Positions 56,616 through 64,000 of a DNA stretch of 64,000 bases are shown here, piece after piece. The notes under the pieces are model-generated. The model did not search any database. It saw only the letters and a list, made by a program, of their open reading frames with translations, and was not told the DNA's origin. The translations under genes were made by a program, and so were the position numbers. How positions within the stretch are numbered: the first letter of the stretch is position 1; every line of letters begins with the position of its first letter. The stretch comes from Pseudomonas syringae (lineage in GTDB: Bacteria; Pseudomonadota; Gammaproteobacteria; Pseudomonadales; Pseudomonadaceae): contig NZ_CP066265.1 in assembly GCF_023278085.1 (NCBI RefSeq), positions 2,758,501 through 2,822,500 of the forward strand, given 5' to 3'.

Positions 56616-57935
56616 CTAGTGAGCGACCGCTCGCACCACCGCACCGAAACGCTCGACCATTTGCGCCAGTTCGCTTTCACTGGTGATGAACGGCGGAGCA
56701 AACAGCACATGATTGCCCTCTACGCCCTGCACCGTGCCGCTGCCGGGGTAAATCAGCAGGCCGTGCTGCAGGGCCTCTTTTTTGAGTGCTGCAGCGTAGG
56801 CACCGCCGCCGCTGAACGGCGCTTTGCTGGAGCGGCTTTCGACAAACTCGACACCGACAAACAGCCCGCGCCCGCGCACATCGCCGACGATATCCAGATC
56901 ACTCAGGCTTTCAGTGAGCCAACTGCGCAATTGCTCGCCGCGCTGGCGCACCTGGGCCAGCAAATTCTCCTCAGCGATGACCTGCTGCACTTCCAGCGCA
57001 ATGGCACAGGCCAGCGGGTGGTTGACATGAGTCTGCCCATTGCCCAGCACGCCAGAGCCCCCGGCCATCACCGCATGCACCTGCTCACTGATCAACAGTG
57101 CCGAGATAGGCATGTAACCGGCCGCCAGGCCTTTGCCGACGGCGACCATGTCCGGCACGATGCCGTCGTCGGCATAGGCGAACAGTTGACCGGTACGCCC
57201 CATGCCGGCCATCACTTCATCAAGGACCAGCAGCACGTCGTGCCGCTCGCAGACCGCCTTGATCTTGCGAAAGTAACCCTGCACCGGAGGAACGGCACCA
57301 TTGGTCGAGCCCACCACTGTTTCAGCGAAAAAAGCCGCAACATTTTCGCTGCCCAGGCTGCGGATTTTCTGGTCGAGTTCCTCGGCCAGGCGAGTTGCGT
57401 ATTGCTCTTCGTTTTCGTCGTGACGCTGATCACGGTAGGCATAACACGGCGAGACAAACTCGGCCTTGGGCAATAGCGGGCCGAAGACCGATTGCCGCTG
57501 CGGGTTGCCGGAAATACTCAAGGTGCCGAGCGTGCTGCCGTGATAGCTCTGTCGCCGCGAGATGAACACCGATTTATCGGGCAGCCCCCGCTCGCACTGG
57601 TACTGGTAGGCAATTTTCATCGCCAGCTCCATGACCTCCGATCCTCCTGACAAAAACTGCGCACGCGCCAGGCCGCCACTGGCTGCCACCAGGCTTTCGG
57701 CCAACTGCTCCGCTGCCTGCGTGGTGAAACTGCCCGCGTGCGCCCAGGCCAGCTTCTTCGCCTCGCGCTCGAAGGCTGCCGCGATACGTGGATGGCCGTG
57801 GCCCAGGCTTGATACCGCGACACCGCCGCAGGTGTCCAGGTAGCGTTTGCCGGTTGCATCTTCGAGCCAGACCCCTGCCCCGCCTGTTGCCAGAATCGGT
57901 GAGGTATTAAGGTTTTTATAGATCACTTTTGACAT
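56616..57935 (-). CDS. class III PLP-dependent aminotransferase
   Basis: A 439-residue fold-type I enzyme of the ornithine/4-aminobutyrate aminotransferase class. Landmarks: LDTCGGVAVSSLGHGHP, SGGSEVMELAMKIAYQ, YHGSTLGTLSISG, LLVLDEVMAGMGRTG and the PLP Lys in VAVGKGLAAGYMP (about 275). It would aminate an omega-aldehyde or deaminate a diamine in the pathway. ATG at 57935 (MSKVIYKNLN). Confidence 0.88.
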   Translation of the reverse strand: MSKVIYKNLNTSPILATGGAGVWLEDATGKRYLDTCGGVAVSSLGHGHPRIAAAFEREAKKLAWAHAGSFTTQAAEQLAESLVAASGGLARAQFLSGGSEVMELAMKIAYQYQCERGLPDKSVFISRRQSYHGSTLGTLSISGNPQRQSVFGPLLPKAEFVSPCYAYRDQRHDENEEQYATRLAEELDQKIRSLGSENVAAFFAETVVGSTNGAVPPVQGYFRKIKAVCERHDVLLVLDEVMAGMGRTGQLFAYADDGIVPDMVAVGKGLAAGYMPISALLISEQVHAVMAGGSGVLGNGQTHVNHPLACAIALEVQQVIAEENLLAQVRQRGEQLRSWLTESLSDLDIVGDVRGRGLFVGVEFVESRSSKAPFSGGGAYAAALKKEALQHGLLIYPGSGTVQGVEGNHVLFAPPFITSESELAQMVERFGAVVRAVAH

Positions 57936-57955
57936 GAGCACAGATCCCTGGATCG

Positions 57956-58105
57956 TTAGCGTTGCAGTTCGCTGACGGAGTGATCCCAAGCGGTCGGCGC
58001 CTCATGAAAGCGCCGCCCGAAACGAGAAGAATGGAACACTGAACGCATCAGCCCGACAGGCAGAAGTACGATGAAAAATATGAGAAACGCGAGCACTCTC
58101 AGCAT
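57956..58105 (-). CDS. 49-residue membrane peptide next to the carbamoyltransferase
   Basis: MLRVLAFLIFFIVLLPVGLM forms one transmembrane helix, followed by a basic turn SSRFGRRF and a short tail. It is 29 bases after the carbamoyltransferase stop and 20 bases before the aminotransferase start, with a GGAGATTTTCC-type ribosome site. Small helical peptides occur next to NodU/TobZ-type carbamoyltransferase genes in other loci; function unknown. Confidence 0.6.
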   Translation of the reverse strand: MLRVLAFLIFFIVLLPVGLMRSVFHSSRFGRRFHEAPTAWDHSVSELQR

Positions 58106-58134
58106 GGAAAATCTCCAGATAATGGATGGGGCGG

Positions 58135-59976
58135 TCAGTCCAGCGGGATTTCGTTGCGCCAGTCGACGGCTTCGACGAACGCCGGCTGGCCCGGCCGTTC
58201 CAGGACAAAATGGCCCAGCACCAGCACGTCCATTTCGGTGCGCATGAAGCAGGCATATGCCTCGGCTGGCTTGCACACTATCGGCTCGCCGCGCACGTTG
58301 AACGAGGTATTGACCAGTACCGAACAACCGGTGCGCGCCTTGAAACTGCGCAGCAGGTAGGTAAAGGGCGCGTTGTTTTCTTCGGTCACAGTCTGCACCC
58401 GGGCCGACAGGTCGACATGTGTCACCGCCGGCAATTGCGAGCGCACATTGTTGATGCTGCCCAGACCGCGCTGCGGACCGTTATCGTGTAGCGACTGCGG
58501 CGATTTGATCGAGTCGGTCACCGGCGCAACCATCAGCATGTAGGGACTTTTTTCGCAGATATCGAAATAATTCCCGGCGTCTTCCGCCAGTACCGCCGGT
58601 GCAAACGGGCGAAAGGACTCGCGGTATTTGATCTTCAGGTTCATGGTGCGCTGCATCTCGGGGTTGCGCGCATCGCCCAGAATCGAGCGCGCACCGAGGG
58701 CGCGGGGCCCGAACTCCATGCGCCCCTGAAACCAGCCGACCACGGCACCCTCGGCCAGACGCGCAGCCACTTGGTCATATAGCCTGGCATCGTCATAGCG
58801 CGTGAAGGGATAGTGGTTTTCCAGCAAAAATGCGGCGATCTCTTCGTCGTCAAAACCCGGCCCCAGCAGGCTGCCACTCATGGCATCGGGCTTGCTGCTT
58901 GCCAGGTGCGGTCGACCGCTGCGCTTGACGGCATAGTCCAGCGCAGCCCCCAGAGCACAACCGGCGTCTCCGGCTGCGGGTTGAATCCAGATCGAATCGA
59001 AACGCCCGGAACGGCTAAGCACACCGTTGGCCACGCAGTTCAACGCGACACCACCGGCCAGGCACAGGTTGCGTTGACCGGTCTGCTTGACGGCAGCGGT
59101 CGCCAGCCCCAGCACCACTTCCTCGGTGACTTTCTGGATCGACGCCGCGAGGTCGCATTCGCGCTGGGAGATCGGGCTTTCCGGTTGCCGGATCGGCCCG
59201 CCGAACAGTTCTTCGAAGGACTCGCCGACCATGCGCTCACCGCGCAGGTATTCGAAGTACTTCATGTTCAGGGTGAACGAACCGTCATCGCGAATATTGA
59301 TCAGTTCGTCGCGGATCTTGTCGGCATAGACAGGCTGGCCATAGGGCGCCAGCCCCATCAGCTTGTATTCCCCTGAATCGACCTTGAAGCCGCAATAGTA
59401 GGTCATTGCCGAATACAGCAAGCCCACGGAATGCGGATAGGAAATTGAATTCTTCAGTTCAAGACTGGAGCCCTTGCCGTGCCAGATCGTGGTCGAATGC
59501 CACTCACCAATGCCGTCGATACACAACACCGCTGCGTTCTCAAAAGGTGACGGATAGAACGCAGCCGCAGCGTGCGAGCGGTGATGCTGGGACGCCTGGG
59601 TGCGCGGCGCCTTGCCTCGGTCGAGCAGCTCAAGTTGCTCGTCGACGAACTTCAGCACGTTCCATTTCCAGCGAATCCACTCCGGCATCGCGTTGATAAA
59701 CGTGCGCGCACCACCGATGCCGCCACTGGCGAAAGAAGAAATAACCCGCGAGAATTTCTCCTGAGGGTCTTCGTAATAGACCACCGCCTCCAGGTCATTC
59801 AGGGTGATTCCCTCGGCGTCCAGGCAATAGGCGATCGCCTGAGCCGGAAAAGCCGGGTCATGGCGCACACGGGTGAAGCGCTCTTCCTGCGCGGCAGCCA
59901 CGGGCACACCATCCTTGACCAGAGCTGCGGCGCTGTCGTGATAGAAGGCAGATATTCCTAAGACGTAAATAGCCAT
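58135..59976 (-). CDS. carbamoyltransferase (NodU/CmcH/TobZ family)
   Basis: A 613-residue two-domain enzyme. The N-terminal Kae1-like domain has GISAFYHDSAAALVKDG, the metal-binding HHRSHAAAAFY and CLAGGVALNCVANG; the C-terminal YrdC-like domain has GPRALGARSILGDARNPE and NTSFNVRGEPIVCKPAEAY. The family transfers carbamoyl from carbamoyl phosphate through carbamoyl-adenylate to a hydroxyl group. It implies a carbamoylated hydroxyl in the final product. Fourth gene of the operon. Confidence 0.92.
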   Translation of the reverse strand: MAIYVLGISAFYHDSAAALVKDGVPVAAAQEERFTRVRHDPAFPAQAIAYCLDAEGITLNDLEAVVYYEDPQEKFSRVISSFASGGIGGARTFINAMPEWIRWKWNVLKFVDEQLELLDRGKAPRTQASQHHRSHAAAAFYPSPFENAAVLCIDGIGEWHSTTIWHGKGSSLELKNSISYPHSVGLLYSAMTYYCGFKVDSGEYKLMGLAPYGQPVYADKIRDELINIRDDGSFTLNMKYFEYLRGERMVGESFEELFGGPIRQPESPISQRECDLAASIQKVTEEVVLGLATAAVKQTGQRNLCLAGGVALNCVANGVLSRSGRFDSIWIQPAAGDAGCALGAALDYAVKRSGRPHLASSKPDAMSGSLLGPGFDDEEIAAFLLENHYPFTRYDDARLYDQVAARLAEGAVVGWFQGRMEFGPRALGARSILGDARNPEMQRTMNLKIKYRESFRPFAPAVLAEDAGNYFDICEKSPYMLMVAPVTDSIKSPQSLHDNGPQRGLGSINNVRSQLPAVTHVDLSARVQTVTEENNAPFTYLLRSFKARTGCSVLVNTSFNVRGEPIVCKPAEAYACFMRTEMDVLVLGHFVLERPGQPAFVEAVDWRNEIPLD

Positions 59977-60065
59977 TTAACTGTGCATCCTCATCGCATC
60001 ATGCCAATCCATGGAGTTGCTTGAGCCGATCGCGTGGTGGGCGGCACGGCAACTTTTCTCTGTAT

Positions 60066-60689
60066 TCAAGACCACCATTGAGCGAATGGCAGGCCTCTCA
60101 AAACCGGTATCAGCGACACAACCAGCACTAGGCTCATGCAGATGTTGAACGCCTTCAAACGTTGTGGCCGGGTCAGAAAACGCCGCAGGTATTGGCCAAA
60201 AAAAACCCACACCATGGAGCACGGTGAACCCAGCACAAAGAACAGCAGCGCAATCAGAACGACCTGCACGGTGTAGGAACCCAGCGGTGAGGTGTATGCC
60301 AGCACCGCCCCCACTGCCATGACCCACGCTTTCGGGTTGACCCATTGAAACAACGCGGCGGCCGTGAACCCCAGTGGCTTGCCGGATTTGTCGCCCAGGT
60401 CGGCGGTAGGTGAGCGGGCGATCTGATACGCCAGGAACAGCAAGTAAACCGCCCCGATCAACTGCAATACATCGTGCAGCCTGGGGTACTGCCGAAAAAT
60501 CGCGCCGGCACCCAAGCCGACAGCCACCAGCATCAACGGGAAACCGATGTTGATCCCCGCTACATGGCGCAGCGTGCGGCCCATGCCGAAATTGGCGCCC
60601 GACGACATCAGCATGATGTTGTTGGGGCCTGGCGTGACACAGGTGGCAATTACGAACAGCGCGATCGAGTAGTAATCCAGGTTCTGCAT
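60066..60689 (-). CDS. LysE/RhtB-family exporter (proximal)
   Basis: A 207-residue exporter with the signature ATCVTPGPNNIMLMSSGANF (about 15-34) and FQWVNPKAWVMAVGAV. It differs clearly from the distal LysE-type protein at 55263, so it is not a recent duplicate. Start ATG at 60689 (MQNLDYYSIALF), 13 bases after the amidinotransferase stop. Confidence 0.85.
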   Translation of the reverse strand: MQNLDYYSIALFVIATCVTPGPNNIMLMSSGANFGMGRTLRHVAGINIGFPLMLVAVGLGAGAIFRQYPRLHDVLQLIGAVYLLFLAYQIARSPTADLGDKSGKPLGFTAAALFQWVNPKAWVMAVGAVLAYTSPLGSYTVQVVLIALLFFVLGSPCSMVWVFFGQYLRRFLTRPQRLKAFNICMSLVLVVSLIPVLRGLPFAQWWS

Positions 60690-60702
60690 GCTTACGCCCT
60701 TG

Positions 60703-61746
60703 TCAGCGGTAATCTTCCAGTGTGCCGCGTCGACGGACATCGACCGAGACGCAATGGAAGCCCCCGCTCAAGCTGCGCGCATGGCGCATTTTCAGGGGTG
60801 CGACATCGATACCGTGCTGTTCCAGCGCGCGAATCAGCGGGACCTGCTGATCATTGATCACCGCCAGCGACGGGTTGACCATGATGAAGTTCATGCCCTG
60901 CCAGATCGACGCACGCGGGTAGGACCAGCAGTAACCGGTGTCGACCATGTCGGGAGCCCAAATAATGTCCCAGTTCTTGAAGACCTCAGGAACCTGATGC
61001 TTGCCGATGCGCTCGGGGTTCAATACCACCAGGCCCGGACGTACCAGCGTGATGGTGGTGTCCAGGTGAGTGCCGTCGTAGAAGCCGCTGAGGGCATGCA
61101 CCCTGTATTGATCGCCTAGCACGCGCTTGAGCCATTCGTAGCCAAGCCGATTGCCGCTGCGTGATTCCAGATAAAGAATGTCGCGCCCCATGCGCAGGAC
61201 ATTGGCTGCATCGAAGATCGGCTCGTCGTTGGCAATGATCGAGCCCTCACGCGGGTTCACCCGATAGGTACTGTCGCCCAGTCGCGGCTTCGGAGCAGAG
61301 ATCCAGTTGGCACCACTGGCAAAATACGCTTGCAGGTGCTCACGGTAGGCAAAGGGCTCGAAGTAGCGGCTGCGCAAGGCCATCGGCGCTTCAATGATGG
61401 TCTGGCCGATCGGCAGCAAGACATCCCGAGGGCAATAGTTGTATTCGCCGTCGGTCTGCCAGTCAGGCGTTCCGAACAGCCCGGCGTGATACGTATTCTC
61501 GGGGCGACGTACCGTAACGCCGTGAGACACCAGAAATGCCGCGAAGGCATCCAGATCTTCCTGGGCTTCTTCAATCAGTTGTTCGGGATAGGGCCCCGAA
61601 GGGATCTCGTGTGGCGAGTCGTGATGCTCGCTGTAATCGAGCGCGAACAGGCCCTTGTCCGGCCTCGGCACGCGTGCGCCATGGGCGACACCCACGATCA
61701 TCTCTTCGAGGGGGTCCCATTCGTTGTGCACTTCTACTAAAGACAT
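60703..61746 (-). CDS. amidinotransferase (arginine:glycine/lysine amidinotransferase fold)
   Basis: A 347-residue guanidino-modifying enzyme with the pentein fold. The catalytic Cys is in SGGFHCVSVD (about 331), the His in SGFYDGTHLDTTI (about 228) and acidic partners in the NYCPRD region. It moves an amidino group from arginine to an amine, as do AmtA of phaseolotoxin synthesis and StrB of streptomycin synthesis. Here the acceptor is probably an amine of a small amino acid or diamine, giving a guanidine. Second gene of the visible operon. Confidence 0.88.
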   Translation of the reverse strand: MSLVEVHNEWDPLEEMIVGVAHGARVPRPDKGLFALDYSEHHDSPHEIPSGPYPEQLIEEAQEDLDAFAAFLVSHGVTVRRPENTYHAGLFGTPDWQTDGEYNYCPRDVLLPIGQTIIEAPMALRSRYFEPFAYREHLQAYFASGANWISAPKPRLGDSTYRVNPREGSIIANDEPIFDAANVLRMGRDILYLESRSGNRLGYEWLKRVLGDQYRVHALSGFYDGTHLDTTITLVRPGLVVLNPERIGKHQVPEVFKNWDIIWAPDMVDTGYCWSYPRASIWQGMNFIMVNPSLAVINDQQVPLIRALEQHGIDVAPLKMRHARSLSGGFHCVSVDVRRRGTLEDYR

Positions 61747-61764
61747 AGCGGCTCCTTATGATGG

Positions 61765-63969
61765 TTATTGACCGGACACTTCTTCCAGTACTTTCCGGGT
61801 GATCGGCAAGTGATGGAGATCACCGCTGGATACCGCAGCCCGACGCTTGTCACGCGGCAACAAGCGACCTGCCGAGGAGATTCCCAACCGCCGCAATACC
61901 TCACCCCATTTGCCCGGCATCGGCGCCAGGGACTCATAGCCCACCCGCACCCGATGCCACTGTTCGGCGAGCTGTTCTTCAGAAGCCAGCGAGCGCATGT
62001 GCGCGTCGATCGCATCGGCCGCCCACGCCGAGTGGCCCGTGGACACGTTGTCGATGGTGTTATGCAGATCGACGAATGCGGTGCTGAAACCGTAATGCCG
62101 CAGAAAGCGGCGGGCCGCCCGATAACTGCCGCCGACACCGGATAACTCCATGGCCAGATTCATGCCGAGGATTTCCGGCATGAACGTCACCGGCAGTTTG
62201 CCCAGACACAGCCAGTACACCGGCAGGCGGAAGGAGTCCTCGTGCAGGCGCGGGTCTTCGGCAAATTCGCGACTGCCGGTGGGCGCCAGCTCGAAGTCCA
62301 TCTCGCGTAAACCATCGCGGTATATTTTGGGATGATTGAGCGCGGCGATGCCGTTGCCCAGCTCGTCCCAATACGTCTGAAACAAGGCGTAACCCACATG
62401 CGAGGACGCCAGACCCAGATCAGTGAAACCTTGCAGCCAGGCACCGTCGATCAGCGTGAGGGGCGCCAGTTGCAGGGTGGACTCGATGATTTCTTCGCGG
62501 CTCGGTATTTGCGCCGGATCGCTGTCTTCGAACTGCCGCCCATTCTGATCATGCTTGTCCAGCAGCCAGGCGCGCAGCACGTTAGTGCCCCAGTGCTCGG
62601 GCAATTGACGCTCGGACGTCTTCAGCGAACGCTGCGAGCGTGCCAGCCAGCCAGACACATAGGCGTGGGCAAATTTTCGGGTGGCCGGAGCCAGGGCGCG
62701 CCCTTGCAGGACGAAATAGGCTTCGCGCAAGGTGACGGGAAAGCGGCCAGCCTCGACCGGCGTCGGCATGTCCGGCACCCGTTCGACGGGCGGGCTGGCG
62801 ACGGGCTGGCGAGGCAGCAACTGACGGGTTGCAGCCTGGGGCAGCCAGTCGATCCACTGGCGAATCACACTCAGGTCTGCCTCACTGAAGATACGAAACA
62901 TACGCCCGGTTGGTGCGACCAGACTGGTCACCAGCAGGCTCTTTTTCGAGTCGCCAGGGACGATCAGACGGCTGCGTGACAAGACATCGAGCAAAGGCAG
63001 CGGGTTGTCCTGCGCCTCCTCCAGCCATTGCGCCAGGCTGCGCCCTTCGATCAGGTAGTTCTGGTGATACACCGCACCGACCCGGGCCAGGCGCTGCATC
63101 AGTTGCGTCATGGCATGCTGCGGGGATGTGGCGCTCAACGAAGCGTTGTAGAGATGCGCGTCCCAGCGCTGCAACGCAGCGAACAACCAGTTGGCACCAC
63201 GAATGACCCGCGCTTCCCGAGTGTCACCTTGCTCGGTGATCCGATGCACGATCCATTGGCTGATCTGTCGCAGCGACGCGGGCTCCAGACCGGTGAATGA
63301 CTCGCTCAGGTCCAGACGCCGCACCTCCAGCGTCATGCCTTCAAGCTGCCCCATCGCCGCCCAGCCAGGGAATAGACCCACGCTGCGCAATGCCCAGTCG
63401 ATACCGCACAGTTCATCACCGAACTCATCACTGCGGCGGCTGAGCGCCAGCAGCACTGCGGGCAGTTCAAAGGCCTCGTCGCAAAGGCCTGGCAATGTGG
63501 CCAGTTGCGCAGGTGCCAGGGCAAAGGCCGTTAACTGCAACTGGCCCAGTAACGCATTGAAATGATCGGCACGCGAGGCGTTCGGGTAGCCGACGCCGAC
63601 ATCGTGGGCAAACAGCTGCATGAGTCTCAACTGCGCCGGATCTTCGAACACCCCGGGCGCACTCATGCCTTGCAGCCAACACCCTGACACAGACGCCATG
63701 GGCGCCGAAAAGGTAGCAATGGCCTGAGCAAAGGCGCGGCCATTGCCGTGTTTGCAGGCTTCTGCCGCAGCGGCGGTATAGGCGTTGGTCTGCGTGGTTT
63801 GCCACTGTTCGATCTGCTGCGACAGCGATGCCAGCGGCATGGAGGCAAAGTCGCCCAGCAGAGATTCGAGGTACGTGGCCTGCAGAAAACATTCAGGGCT
63901 GAGCGCCGAGCGATACAGCTCACGCCACTTGCCCTCGCCTGTCATCCGATGTGAAACCGGGCCTTCCAT
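61765..63969 (-). CDS. large heme-oxygenase-like diiron protein (iron-containing redox enzyme family)
   Basis: A 734-residue protein. Roughly the last 300 residues look like the HDO fold: FQTYWDELGNGIAALNHPKIY, EILGMNLAMELSGVGGSYRA and DLHNTIDNVSTGHSAWAADA supply the Glu, His, Glu, His, Asp and His-type ligands expected for a diiron site. The first 400 residues are helical with no recognised domain; homologous two-part proteins occur in biosynthetic loci. HDO enzymes N-oxygenate amines or cleave amino-acid C-C bonds. The ATG at 63969 is the first in frame; the operon may extend past 64000. Confidence 0.75.
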   Translation of the reverse strand: MEGPVSHRMTGEGKWRELYRSALSPECFLQATYLESLLGDFASMPLASLSQQIEQWQTTQTNAYTAAAAEACKHGNGRAFAQAIATFSAPMASVSGCWLQGMSAPGVFEDPAQLRLMQLFAHDVGVGYPNASRADHFNALLGQLQLTAFALAPAQLATLPGLCDEAFELPAVLLALSRRSDEFGDELCGIDWALRSVGLFPGWAAMGQLEGMTLEVRRLDLSESFTGLEPASLRQISQWIVHRITEQGDTREARVIRGANWLFAALQRWDAHLYNASLSATSPQHAMTQLMQRLARVGAVYHQNYLIEGRSLAQWLEEAQDNPLPLLDVLSRSRLIVPGDSKKSLLVTSLVAPTGRMFRIFSEADLSVIRQWIDWLPQAATRQLLPRQPVASPPVERVPDMPTPVEAGRFPVTLREAYFVLQGRALAPATRKFAHAYVSGWLARSQRSLKTSERQLPEHWGTNVLRAWLLDKHDQNGRQFEDSDPAQIPSREEIIESTLQLAPLTLIDGAWLQGFTDLGLASSHVGYALFQTYWDELGNGIAALNHPKIYRDGLREMDFELAPTGSREFAEDPRLHEDSFRLPVYWLCLGKLPVTFMPEILGMNLAMELSGVGGSYRAARRFLRHYGFSTAFVDLHNTIDNVSTGHSAWAADAIDAHMRSLASEEQLAEQWHRVRVGYESLAPMPGKWGEVLRRLGISSAGRLLPRDKRRAAVSSGDLHHLPITRKVLEEVSGQ

Positions 63970-64000
63970 GGCAAATCACCTTGTTCAGTGCAGCATCAAC

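Noticed and set aside
55263..63969. Identification of the operon as the phaseolotoxin cluster
   Set aside because: Only the amidinotransferase resembles AmtA. The desaturase, ornithine carbamoyltransferase ArgK and ligase genes of that cluster are absent, and a TobZ-type carbamoyltransferase is present instead.

Overview
The window looks like chromosomal DNA of a plant-associated Pseudomonas, most likely the P. syringae group. This rests on gene content (modABC, an acuI-like reductase with its TetR gene, sfn-type sulfur genes, xylA-xylFGH with xylR, a VirK-family protein, an RND efflux operon beside a two-component system) and on GC-rich palindromic repeats of a kind scattered through P. syringae genomes. 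No database search was run; names come from motifs, length and context.

Layout. 1-1000: a methionyl-tRNA-synthetase-like gene (cut by the window edge) coupled to a small cupin gene. 1270-2990: a terminator with no clear gene before it, a lone tyrosine recombinase and an orphan Xre/MbcA/ParS-type antitoxin. 2947-9602: housekeeping and accessory metabolism: acuI and its TetR-type regulator with matching operators, a nitronate monooxygenase, modABC behind a perfect ModE-type palindrome, and a topoisomerase IB. 9769-18512: a decayed island that starts just after tRNA-Leu. It holds phage relics (frameshifted lysis-type protein, truncated DNA methylases, broken NdpA/YejK), a putAbiC-like defence gene, a possible DUF6864 gene with a small membrane partner, and a chemoreceptor gene with a nonsense codon.

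18834-23904: a 2OG-Fe(II) oxygenase with a VOC protein, a cysteine hydrolase, a lipoprotein, tRNA-Cys and a tannase-type esterase. 24020-31986: an RND efflux operon diverging from a BaeSR-like two-component system. 32146-41396: flavin and acyl-CoA-dehydrogenase-like oxidoreductases of the sulfur-scavenging type, followed by a complete ribose-type ABC importer. Three sigma-54-like promoters and a shared CTGTTG-N6-CAACAG dyad suggest these genes form one regulon. 41633-45201: a second chemoreceptor, VirK, a DUF3237 protein and a TetR regulator.

45239-48738 is the most unusual stretch. A 3,080-bp low-GC segment sits between two apparently identical 210-bp copies of the xylR 3' end. It encodes an MFS exporter, a peptide of ten 9-residue repeats and an Fe(II)/2OG-type dioxygenase, with a strong promoter in front and an intrinsic terminator between the peptide and enzyme genes. 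This has the architecture of a small peptide-modification (RiPP-like) system. 48507-55163 is the xylose regulator and uptake/isomerase operon.

55263-63969 is a co-directional eight-gene operon that continues toward, and probably past, the right edge. It combines a large heme-oxygenase-like diiron protein, an amidinotransferase, a NodU/TobZ-type carbamoyltransferase with a 49-residue membrane peptide, a class III aminotransferase, a short formyltransferase-like protein and two LysE-type exporters. It looks like a non-NRPS pathway for a small, probably guanidino- and carbamoyl-bearing metabolite.
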